64,000 bases of DNA from Pithys albifrons albifrons (taxonomy: Eukaryota > Chordata > Aves > Passeriformes > Thamnophilidae). Shown in pieces: positions 1 through 10,680 of this stretch. The notes below the pieces were generated by a model. It searched no databases. It was not told the DNA's origin and was given only the letters and a program-made list of their open reading frames with translations. The position numbers were made by a program, and so were the translations under genes. Position 1 is the stretch's first letter; every line of letters begins with the position of its first letter. The DNA is taken from NCBI RefSeq assembly GCF_047495875.1, contig NC_092459.1, positions 36,799,634-36,863,633 of the forward strand, given 5' to 3'.

Positions 1-2869
1 TTGGTGTTTAGCTGCTGATTAGAGTCAACCCACATCTTTCTATAGACTTATTTTAGCTGACTGGTAGATTCTATGGACTTCTCAATATTAAGAAAAAAGT
101 AATCAATGATAAGCTGACTTCTGAGAATTGAAGACGAATTGGATGTATTTCATCTGAGTGTAGTAAACTGTCATCTGGGGCACAGACCGCATCTTGCAGC
201 TTCACTGTGTTTTGACTTTGATTTACTTATTTTAAATAACATTTTTTATTTACATATGAAAGCTAAAACAAATTAGGCATTTTACAACAAAACAGTTTCC
301 ACTAGAAAATCCAAACTTGTTCAGAACATCACTGGCCTTGATTGTCTTAACAGTCTAACTTAATTTTATGTTTGAAACTGTTAGTGTACCACCTGGCATT
401 ATTTTGAATCCAGACCAAACAGCAGTCCCGAACAATTTCAAGGCACAGTTCAGAATAAAATTAAAACAAATGCTACTCCTGCAGATATCTTGCAGGCCCT
501 ATGTTTTGCTGAATATGAAGATTTAGTCATAGGGAGTTGGGACATTCTTTGCTAGTGAATCTCAGTATCAGAACCAATCTGGGAATCCTTAATTTACTGA
601 CATACATATCACCACCAAGTCTCTAATTTTCCTATAATATAAACTCAATAACTGAAATATTTGCAGGAACTTTTATGGGGAAAATACCGGGTTATGATGC
701 AAAGTTTATTTAAATAAGCCATAGATCCTCATTCAGACTAGAACTTGAATATAGAATCCTCATAATTGAATCTGGATGTAATTATTGAATCATTTCAAAG
801 ACTTTCTCCCCTTCTCTCCAATTTTTGACCAAAAAAGAAAAAAAAATCATCTTGAGGTGGAAAGTAAAAAAGTTCGTTTAATTCATTTGTTCATAAACAG
901 AACTTATTGTGTAATGAACATATAATTATAATCTCTACTCTCCTGACTGGGAGGAAAAAGGATTATATTTACTCAGTATCAAAAGCTGACAGTGTGGATA
1001 GGTACATTTGAGCTTTTTAGACGTGTACTGGCCATGATTCATCTTTCTCTGATGGAACAAGTCATCCTCTAAAAGCTACTGGTTTTCCTTCAGTTATAGA
1101 TATTGTTTAGATGATTAATATATGTAGAAATCTGCATCACAGATGTCTAAAAAGGTAAGATGAATCCTTCAGTACAGGTTTATTCACTTTTTACTATGCA
1201 ATTTAAAAATAATCAGGTTGTGAAAACCTGACTCTATAAAACCTTATTATTATAGTCATATAAAGTCCAGTCTGCTAGATAAAGGCAACTTCACCAATTG
1301 TTCTTTCTCTGGGAATTAATAATTTCAAAAATATATTATGTTGACAGCCAGAACTGGACTACTACTTTCTCTTCATAGAATAATCATATTGAAGATACCC
1401 AAAGAAGGATTTTTTTTCTGGAGCCATACATGTTACTTCTAGAGGAAATAAAATGGTAATGATTTTTGTGGTAAATATGAATATCGCATGGAACATAGAT
1501 CATGCCAGGTTCATTTATCACCATAGCCACAAGGTCTGTAGAAGGTTACACCTTACACACTGTTATTGATCCCAGCAGTCCACAAAAATAATTTGAACGT
1601 ACGATATGCAGTTAAATAGGATTGGTGCAGTTCTCCCAGACAGAACATAGGAGATAAGGAGATGTCAGGGGGTCTGGTATATGATGAGATGTTATTTTAG
1701 TAAGTATCTTAGTATAAAAGAACTACGGAATTACTGGCCTACAATAGTATAAATTGAAAGGTCTCTACCAACTTCAAAAACTTAACCTAAATATTGAGTC
1801 AACTTCTCCACAGAGTGGAGCCTAAATAAAACCATTTTTAGACATACGTTACCAGCACTGAGATAGGATTTACAAACTGCAGTATGTTCGGCTCAAATTA
1901 TTCCAATCAATGGAGCATTTTTCTTGTGCACTGTCAAGCATCTACTGTAATTACCATCCACATTGCATTTCTAGTGCTTTTTGCATGCCTATAAAATCAG
2001 ACCCTTTCAATACTATCTACTTGTGATTTCATAAACATTCATCCTAGCTTTCTTTGTGGCTGGCTATCTCCAAGGACTTTAAGACATGTGATGCTCAGTG
2101 CGCCTGCCCAGTGGCACAGCTCAGTGGCACTGATGTTTATTGACATTCCCTTTTGCTCTTATGCTGCCATGCTCTGTAACATATACTCTGTCAATTACAT
2201 TCATTTTGGCATTCATAGTCAATTCTATCTCTGTGTGACTTTAATTGTATTTCACTAAATTAAAGAGGCATTATAAAGTTGTTACCCTTTGATTTTGTAG
2301 CTTTAATTTCATTTTTCTTTAATCTTTGGAGCACAATAGATTATCAATTAGCATAATAAAACAGCCACTGTGGAATTTACTAACAATACTGGATATTCTG
2401 TGAAGTGAATCAGCCCATTTAATGTTAGTAGTATGATGAGACTATGTGCACTAAGTAATAAAGTAATCAAAATTCTATTCCACATTTCCATAGTATCTTT
2501 ATACACTAATTAAGAATTTTGAGAATTTTTAGGGAGTTGTTTCCCATAATTGTACACTTCTTTGAATGTTTGGTACATTCCAAAGTTGTAAGAAATTTGC
2601 AACATCTTAATTATTTAAACTTTTTTTCATTATTGAAGATGCAGTCACTGTTATTGGTAGGCAGAACAAAGTCACCTGATATTTTAGCACTGTCTTACAG
2701 TGCTCCTTTAAAAAAAAAAAAATCATCCCATTTTGGGTCTAAGAACTGGGTTAATTCCAGTGATCAAGTCCTCCTAGCCTGTTGCTTGTGACAGTTGCCC
2801 TAGCGAGACTAATGAACTTTGTGCTTTTCCTGTGGGTGAGTTGAGCTTCTGTGTTAATTCTCCTAAATT
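1..2869. other. Unique AT-rich noncoding sequence
   Basis: I see no recognisable gene, RNA or mobile element here. The only notable open frame (2519-2791, plus) encodes a low-complexity Leu/Phe/Lys-rich peptide with no recognisable domain. The stretch is AT-rich with many short A and T runs, typical of avian intergenic or intronic DNA. Conserved noncoding elements could be present but cannot be seen without an alignment. Confidence 0.6.
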
Positions 2870-2886
2870 ATCTACCTTTTGTAGGG
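2870..2886 (+). repeat. Target-site duplication, left copy (17 bp)
   Basis: The 17-mer ATCTACCTTTTGTAGGG occurs here and again, identically, at 3198-3214, directly bordering the 5S-like SINE. A perfect 17-bp direct repeat at both edges is the signature of target-primed reverse transcription, and it fixes both ends of the element. Confidence 0.93.
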
Positions 2887-3197
2887 CAGTTAAATGCCTC
2901 CCTGACATCTGATCCCATCAGATCTCGGAAGCTCAGCAGGGTCAGCCCCGGATTAGTACTTGGATGGGAGACCTCCTGGGAAATGCCGGGTGCTGTAGGT
3001 TCTGGTCCTGAGGACTTCACTGTCACTGTCCAAGCTCGCTCAGCCGTGGCAGATGAACCTGAGGACTGAAACAGTGGGGCCAGTTCTGTGCACGCTGAGC
3101 CTGACCTAAAAAATCCACTGCGCAGGCTGGAAGGGCACACCCACATGGGGACAGCCCTTCCCAAATCTTCGTTCGCGAAGCCGAGCGACACACACAC
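2887..3197 (+). mobile_element. 5S rRNA-like SINE, copy A (no tRNA head)
   Basis: A 311-bp retroposed element between perfect 17-bp TSDs. Residues 2893-3004 resemble vertebrate 5S rRNA. The box A/intermediate region (AAGCTCAGCAGGGTC near 2929), TTAGTACTTGGATGGGAGACC (box C region) and CCGGGTGCTGTAGG (the 5S 3' end) are all recognisable. A unique segment follows at about 3005-3166, then a perfect hairpin at 3167-3180 (CTTCG, loop TTCG, CGAAG), then a short tail ending in an AC repeat. The same unique segment, hairpin and 5S part recur on the minus strand at 16172-16533, so this is a dispersed family and not a lone 5S pseudogene. Copy A lacks the tRNA-Gln-like head of that copy. It begins at CAGTTAAATG, which in copy B follows the tRNA part after a short linker. 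No coding capacity. Family name unknown to me. Confidence 0.9.
2893..3004 (+). pseudogene. 5S rRNA-derived segment of SINE copy A
   Basis: Aligned by eye to vertebrate 5S rRNA, the central and 3' two thirds match well, and the internal pol III promoter elements (box A, intermediate element, box C) are largely kept. The first 30 or so bases are diverged and carry a small deletion. Downstream, 5S sequence runs straight into SINE sequence with no terminator T-run, so this is not a free-standing 5S gene. Confidence 0.88.
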
Positions 3198-3214
3198 ATC
3201 TACCTTTTGTAGGG
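3198..3214 (+). repeat. Target-site duplication, right copy (17 bp)
   Basis: Identical to 2870-2886. It directly follows the AC-repeat tail of the SINE and so marks its 3' boundary. Confidence 0.93.
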
Positions 3215-6200
3215 AGGTCAGTTGTACTGGTACATACAATACCTTTGCTAAGCACATAGAGGAAAATTATGTGGAAAACTACCTATTTATTGTATCCCAA
3301 ACCAACAGATTAGGCAATCGTGAGGCCAGCCATGTTATGTGATAGGATTCTAAGCATCTATATTTTTAATTTCCTAATGAAGACTAGATGTTTGTAGTAG
3401 ATTTAGCCTACAGGGTTATATGAAAACCAAGATGAAGGGAGAAGGTTCTAGAGTTATAAATCCCTTTGGAGTACTCTAAATCTTTATTATGTTCAGTGAT
3501 TTTACTGAAAATTCTGAAACTTATCAAGCCACATATAATGTATATTTCAAAATGTCCTCTAGGAACAGCAGAAAACTGGAGGAGATGCCAATAGCTACTC
3601 CTGCATTCTTTCAAATAGCAAAACATATCAATGTGGCTAGATACATAATTATGAATGTGAAGTCATTGCAATTACCTAATGATTTCTGAAGCAGTTAGAG
3701 AAGTGGGAAAGAAGGATACAAAGGAAAGGAGAAGAGTGGAATGATACAAAGAAAAGGAGAACCGTAAAAGAAAGACCAAAAAAAGAGCAATCAGTCTACT
3801 TATTCACCAAACAAGTGGTAGTCCAGCTGTTTTCTCAATAAAGAATAAAAGCTCATTGTTACAACAGTATATTTTCCGAGTCACTGTAAAATATTTCCGA
3901 TATATTTTACCACAAAAATTTCTAAGATGCTTTTGAACAAATACACAATAAAAGACCAACATCTTTTATTGAATTTTTTCTCATTTTTAAAAATTATTGG
4001 TTGAATTCAGGACTACTGGGTTGCCTTACGCTATCCTTTTCTTCTGTTTGTTTTGACATTCTGTCTACAACAGAATTTTTTGTGAAGAGAAAAGCTTTGG
4101 TGAACTGATGTCACCTGAAGTGACCTTCACTATCAACCCTGATGGTCCATTTCCCTGGTCATTTTAGATGAGTCACTGACAAGGATTGGTGTCATTGGCC
4201 AGTGACACTGTGATACAGACTGCAAGGTCAGCAGAGCCACACTTCCCTCAACCAGGTTTCACCCTATATAAAAAGCACAAGGCCACCAGACAGAATAGTT
4301 ATGTTTGTGAAGGTGGGGAAGGAGATACGGATGAGAGCTCCTATTCTGCAATATTTCTGTTCAAATATGATGGTTATTTCCCCTCCTCTGTTAGCACCAA
4401 AGCTGATCTTAAACATGCTGCATTCCAGACATCATATGCTTTCTATTTGTATTCATTGCAGATGACACTAAAACTACTGCAAATAATTCAGGTAATTGAC
4501 AAACCACAGGGGCACTTACCCCTATTTTAGGCTGTCTCATCATCACCATTCTAACTGATGACAGGTCTCTAGTTTTTCACTTGCCAGGTTGTAAGACAAG
4601 GAATATTAAAAAAGTATTCTGGCAGTGGGAATGTTGTAACTGCTTCCAGCCTTTGTAAGCAATGAGCTCCTCTGCCCCCAACCCTGCTGCTAATGCACAA
4701 GTGATATGGTGGAGAACTTTTTCAGTATAAGAACACTCTTTTTTCTCCATTGATTCAGCCCTTGCAGTTACTTAATTCTAATACAATCATAGATTTTTAA
4801 TGTAATGTTGTACTCTGCACCATGTTGTTATTAAAAAGTAATGTCATCAAAGTAGCTGACATCTTTATTGAAATGACATTTTCTCCCTTTTAATAAAGAA
4901 TATTTCAAAAGCTAAAATTTGTTTTATTTACTGTTTACCACTGCCTTGTTCACTAGATGCTCAACATTAGTATTTATTATTAGGAGAACATGCATATATG
5001 TTCTCCACTGTCTTTTTTGTCTGCACAGACTCACCATAGAAGCCATTCTCTTGTTCAAATTATCTCACTATCTGACTTGAACACAGATAACAGAGAGCAC
5101 AATTGAATCCAATGTTCAGTGTGCAGAGGCAGAGAAGTCACAGGGTAGCAACAAACAATCAGAGGACTCTTGGACCCTTTAGTTAGTTGTTTGTCAAAGC
5201 CAGTTTCATAGTTCATGGGGAAAAGTAACTCACCCCATCCTAAAAGAAACCTTTTAAGTAGTACAGCTGAAAATACATCTTAAAAGCTCCTATTTCCTCC
5301 TACTGACAGTAGAGAGAATTATTACAGTGACTGCAGCATTGTCCATCGTGCATTAGGTGAGATGAAGCTCACTTTCTGTGCTCTCATTTTAGGTGCTTCC
5401 TTTTCACTCACTGACCCAACTTGGCACATGGACTAAAAAGTGGCACATGGTGGGCTAGGCATCACTGCAGTCACAGGGTGTGCTCTAACTATCCCCTCTA
5501 ACTAGGGACTATCTTGTCTTTTGAAGAATCTCTGTCTATACTGTTTCTTGGAAAGAAGGCTATTCCTTGGTCAGGGGACCTGAGTTGGAAACCTCACAAG
5601 CTTCGTTTCCTGTTGGACTCAACATTGCTACAACATTTCAATCAGATTGGGTGGTGGTGAAGGTCGAGTGATTCAGTTCTAATATTGCTTTCATCCCACC
5701 ACAGATCCATAACTAGTATGAGTAAGTTAAGGCCATTATTTCTGCTGACAGAGATAGATGCCACATTTTACCACGCAAGAACTGGGTTCCTGAACAGAAA
5801 CATGCTCCTAAGTCTGATTTAGAAAAATGTTAGAATAGAACTCTGCTCTCCCTCTACTTTTGCTTCTGCGAGTGCTGTTACACAGTGCTGAATTTAGTAC
5901 TACATTTCAGAACTGTAACCTCAAGACCACACATAATAGCAAAGAAATCCTCTGTGCCATTTGCCTCTGTGTCTGTCAGTGATAACTGGTGATGGAAAAG
6001 GAAACGAGAAAATGTTCACTGTACTTAGCACTTTCCTAAATCAAGACTGAAAGGAGAAAAGTGCTCATGAAAGGGGAGAGCATAGAAGGGAATGTTATTT
6101 TATTCATTAAAAATAAGTGTCTGGAGTTTAAACATGTCGACAGGCTGAAGCTCTGTTCCATGAGGCACCGAGTGCCTTTGAATCCCTTTGATGTTTGTGG

Positions 6201-9050
6201 TAGGTGAGGTAATTGAGCGTTTCTCAGGACTGAGCCCTGAGGATTCCCTTGAAGGGAAGGTCACAAAAAGAAGGATGCTTATGGGTTTTGAGCTGAACTA
6301 TATTTTCAACCCACTCTTTTTGTTTCCTAAATCTAGATCTATCTAGACATTTGAATGTACGATATGCATACTAGAAGATTCAGTGTGTAGTTCAGCACAG
6401 TGTCTTTGCAGTTCAAATGAGCAAAAGGAAATGGCTTGTTTCTCAGAGACATGCTTTTGTTATTCCATCAGACAAAAATGCTTGTGCAATCCAAGCTGTT
6501 TGTTATGTACTCCTATCTTGACACGTTATCCTGAATTTAGCAGACAACTCCTGGAAATAAAGAAACTTTGGGAAGTAAAAGAAAGGTGGAATTGCATCCC
6601 TGAGGGGTTTAATGAATTAGTTATTTTTGAAAATATGAGGTATCTGCAGAGATTGTTACCAAATTATTCTTTCCAGAAATTATTACACACTATGGTAAGG
6701 AAATTCAGAAATGCTTTATCATTTGCCTCAGCTTTTTATCATCAATATGTTGCAAAATCTAGTCCTCTCTCTGGTCCAGTATTTGGCCACTCTCACTGTA
6801 AATTCTTTTCCATTTATTAAGTATCTGTGGTTTCTCATCCTTTCACTGTGAATTGCTGGAGAGTTTGGCTCTATCTTTCCTACATCCTCCCAAAAGGTAA
6901 TGGTAAATTATGATGATGCACATAGTGACAAGAGATCAGGCTGTTCAGCAGAAGCTGTGTAATCTCAATCTCATGTTTTGTTTTAGTTAACCCTTAGGTG
7001 TATCAGTACTTGGACGGTGGGAGGGAGGGTGTGTGGAAATTAAAAACTCTATTAGGAGCAGGATTATCTTCATATATCCTGTCTGAAGGTGACACTCAAC
7101 ACTTGCTTCGCTGAGCAGTGCAGTCCAAAGTCCTAAGGTTTATGGAGCTGTTGGGTTTGCAACAGATGTTGCAAATGTGCTTGATCCTTTCAGAGGACTG
7201 GGTGTTGAATCCCTAACTGAATGGAAACAGTCATGCACATTGCTACTGCACAGACAAATTACATATGAAAATACATGAATAAACATGTACACATGCTGTA
7301 TAATTGTAGTATTATACACAGTGCAGACTATAATCAGATAATTTACAGTTAGGTCACATGAGTTGTTATGCTTTACACTTAGTGAATGTTTCATTTTTGC
7401 TTTGTTTTTTTAGCAGCAGAATTAATGACTAAGTGCCTTTGTTTTCTGTATTGAATACAGGGAGAAACAGTTCATGTTTCTTATATGAACTAATCACAAG
7501 CATTTAGAATATTGGATAAAAGTACTTGAAGGTTTGCCATGTTGCATGTGGAAATGATTTTCTGGTGCTAATCTGAGGCTTGCTATGCATTTTATATTTA
7601 ACCTTTTATCAAATGGTCAGAAATCCCATAGTTCCTTTACTATCAAAACTCAACTATCCTTTTAATGGCACTGATTTCTTCAATTTCCAATGAAGTAGAA
7701 TGAAATAAAGAGCATTCATATTACAGTAAGCCATTTGAAGGTGATACTGGGGAGAATAGCATAATGATTTTCAAAAAAATTTCAAAGGTTAAATGTGTGC
7801 ATTTCCACAGCTCACTATTTTATTTACTCTAAAAGTGACTTCTCTTGATAGGTTTATTTCCCTTCTGAATAATATAAAAGGAGTGGGGGTGTGGTGGTGT
7901 TAAAAAATCCCACAAAAAATATCTCTTTAATGAACTCTGGACCAGTAGGCACTGGAATCAGTAGCAAAACTCCTACAAAGTTAAATAAAAAGAAGTCAAA
8001 ATGCTGTGCAATCAGAATTACTCACTGTAAAACAGGTCACCTATCCTTTCCTTCCTTCCCCACTTTCTCTGTGTTTTTCTATCAACTGTGTGACCAAGTT
8101 ATGGAGGGGAGGAAAGGTTGACTCTGATGCGAATTGAAGAAGACTTGACTGGAGCCAGCTGGTTTGCAGCATTTGGGAAAAGAATACTAAAATGGAGTTT
8201 TGAATAAGTCACCAAGATTGAATACTAAAAGCAAATCCAGTTGATCATGTAAATTCAATAAAGAGATTAAAAAAGGAAGAAAACAAAAGCTATAAAATTT
8301 AATACAATCAACTGAAAAAGGTCTATCATTCAAAACGGTATGGAAAAAGTGATCACATTTAAAAATTGCTGTTAGAATATAACACATTTTTAATTAATAT
8401 CTAATTTTTTCCTAGAAATTTAAGTTCATTTGCAAATGTCATTGGAGAAATACTAATGGCATAATACCAGATAATCCATTCCACAGTCAAGTGGGTTTTT
8501 TCTCATTCTAATCTTTGACTGAAGCTCCTTAATGAAAGGATAGTATGTGGGTATAGAACTGAAGGGCAATTGTCTTGCTAAATTAGAGAGTGGCAATAAA
8601 AATGAGAAGAAAACCCTGAAATGGAAAATGTGGAGAAGAAGCAGTAGGTCTGGGGTTTTTCCATAAGAAATGAAGCTCATTCTTCTCAACTGATAAAGGG
8701 CAGGGGCAATGGAAGAAGAGCATGTATATTTGTACGCTACTGTAGGTGAATATTACTATCTTGATATTCGGCTTGTGACGATTTAATCTCAAATAATCTT
8801 AGTAGTTTAAAGCTTTGGAATATTAACACCTCAGTAATTAGCTTCCAAAGGAACAATGAAAGGAGTTAGAGAAAAAAATTACTGATAGGTAGATTCTCTG
8901 TTTCACCTGGATAAGAAGTATAATGAAACTTTAATGTCAAATCTGTCCATGATCTTCCTGTCACTTCCAAGTTCTGAAGCTTTTTGTTCAGTCATGTGCC
9001 ACTGTTTTTGATATCAACCAAAGCATATCTTGAGGTTTATCTTGGATGAT
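3215..9050. other. Unique AT-rich noncoding sequence
   Basis: No mobile element or gene recognised. Two longer open frames lie here. The one at 6383-6820 (plus, 145 codons) has a Cys/Ser-rich start, and the one at 4186-4530 (plus, 114 codons) is featureless. Neither has a recognisable domain, upstream exon context or codon pattern that separates it from the surroundings. I treat both as chance frames. Confidence 0.55.
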
Positions 9051-9124
9051 TTATCTCTCTTTCTCCCTCTCTGTCTCTCTTTCTCTCTCTCTCTCTCTCT
9101 CTGTCTCTATCTCTCTGTCTGTCT
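9051..9124. repeat. TC-rich (CT)n microsatellite
   Basis: An imperfect polypyrimidine run of TCTC repeats broken by TGTC and CCC steps. Its mirror-like homopyrimidine/homopurine make-up could form triplex DNA in principle, which is inference only. Confidence 0.95.
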
Positions 9125-10145
9125 AGTGATTTGTGTATCAGGGACAGCTCTTCTTTCCCAGGTATGATTGTTAGGGATCCAGTCCCTTTCTGACACCTGC
9201 TCCACTGTCTGTCCTGGAGCATGTAAGCTCCAAAATGTGATGTCAGAGGATCTACATGGACTCATGGAGTATCCTGCCTATCAAACAGTCAAGCTCTGGT
9301 GGCTGCTCCAACTATGATGGCTAAGCATATCTGAGAGTCATATGTTGTACCACTAAGTAATTCAACTGGAAATCACACTTTAAAATGGAACAATATTTGG
9401 GGGGGGCAGGGAGTTTTGGCCTGGCAAAGGCTGTTAAATCAGTTCATACAAAAGAACAGTGTGTTTTAAGGGAAATTTTCTGCTGGAATGTGACTGATTT
9501 GTGATATTTGGATTATTTTTACTCTGTAATTGTGTCCAGACTATATTACTTCTTCAATTATCTTTCTTCCTTCCAGCTCAGAAGAATTACCTTTTGAAGA
9601 CTTATGTAGCTATTTTTCAGCTGACTGTGGAGAATATTGCATTTTTTCAAAATGAGTCAGTAAAAAAAGAAGTTTTAGGGAATTATAAAATTATTTCTAA
9701 ATCAATACCACATATATTTTTCCTATATTAGTTGGCTGTTTCCAGCCCAAAAGAATGACTACAATTACTCTGGTCACCAGATGGAGAAACAAAAAAGGGA
9801 ACTGTGCTTTAGTTACTGTTTCTTCTGAGGAACCTTAGTTGACGTAATTGTACTGCTCAGACAAATCATTATAATCGTACAAATTCTTTTCTTTCTGAAG
9901 CTTTTATAAGGAAAAAAAAAGGCTGTAGTAATAATCTTGTACCTTACAAAATAGGACATGGTAAGATGTCAAGACTAGAGAAAAACACTTAGAAAAACAA
10001 GCTGGCAAGAAATTCCTTTTACTCCAGGCAACCAGTCCAGTGATTTTTATTGGGCAGTACATTCTAGGAACAAGGACATAATGTACGACAGATGACTATT
10101 ACAATGCAACACAATACAAAACCAATTTGTTTTTTGCTCTTAGAT
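9125..10145. other. Unique noncoding sequence
   Basis: No gene or repeat recognised. The open frame at 9501-9731 is a hydrophobic AT-rich frame without recognisable features. Confidence 0.55.
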
Positions 10146-10542
10146 TGTCACGGTTTGAGTAACAATAAATAAATATTTGGCAGAACTGCCTTATCATAAT
10201 CTTGCCAGCTACAATGCCTAGGCCCAACTGCCTCCTTCTTCAGGGGAGGAGGAGCATAGAGTTGTAGAGATAATGCAGGCACTGTCAGAATCCTTGTAGA
10301 TCTCCATTGTGCACTTATGGGAACCCTCCTTTTCCCTCCTGCTGCACCAAAATGACCCAGGAGTTACTGAACACCATAAGTATTGTTCTCTTCAAACTAA
10401 ACAGAGTGGGCACAGTATGAGTGCTGGAACTTCAGCACCAGCTGAGCTCTAGAGATCCACTGGATTGTGTTACATGAGTTGCTAACATAGACTTTGCATA
10501 CCACTATTGCTTGTGTATATATATTCTATGTGTATGTGTGTG

Positions 10543-10601
<59 letters not shown>

Positions 10602-10680
10602 ATGCTTCACAGAATCTTCTTCTATCCCCTTGCACACTGCAGCACAACTCAATAAAGAGATAATTATTAAGTGAAATGAA
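10146..10680 (+). mobile_element. Possible solo LTR (weak)
   Basis: The stretch opens TGTCACGGTTTGAG, which resembles the start of some bird LTRs. It is less AT-rich than its flanks and has a polyadenylation-like AATAAA near its end (about 10650). TTAGAT precedes the start and ATAGAT follows 10680, a possible imperfect duplication. Against this, the right end does not finish in CA and I see no second copy in the window. It may simply be unique sequence containing a microsatellite. Confidence 0.3.
10543..10602. repeat. (TATC)n microsatellite, about 15 units
   Basis: An uninterrupted tetranucleotide array of about 60 bp, preceded by an imperfect TGTATG/TG run (about 10527-10542). The long pure array is likely to be length-polymorphic. 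Confidence 0.97.

Noticed and set aside
2893..3004. Functional 5S rRNA gene
   Set aside because: The 5' third is diverged, there is no T-run terminator after the 3' end, and the segment is embedded in a retroposed SINE with TSDs.
2887..3197. Assignment to AmnSINE1, an ancient 5S/tRNA chimera
   Set aside because: AmnSINE1 is very old and, as I recall, has the 5S part before the tRNA part and a Deu core. These copies keep perfect TSDs, have the tRNA part first (copy B), and show no core that I recognise.
2868..3257. 129-codon minus-strand open frame over the 5S-like element
   Set aside because: It is the antisense of the SINE and its TSDs. The element is RNA-derived and noncoding.
4186..4530. 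114-codon plus-strand open frame
   Set aside because: No recognisable motif and no evidence of splicing or conservation, so most likely a chance frame.
6383..6820. 145-codon plus-strand open frame, Cys-rich at its N-terminus
   Set aside because: No recognisable domain and no sign of flanking exons or a promoter. Composition follows the AT-rich surroundings, and one frame of this length is expected by chance in 64 kb.
10543..10602. CRISPR-like or satellite array
   Set aside because: It is a plain tetranucleotide microsatellite with no spacers.
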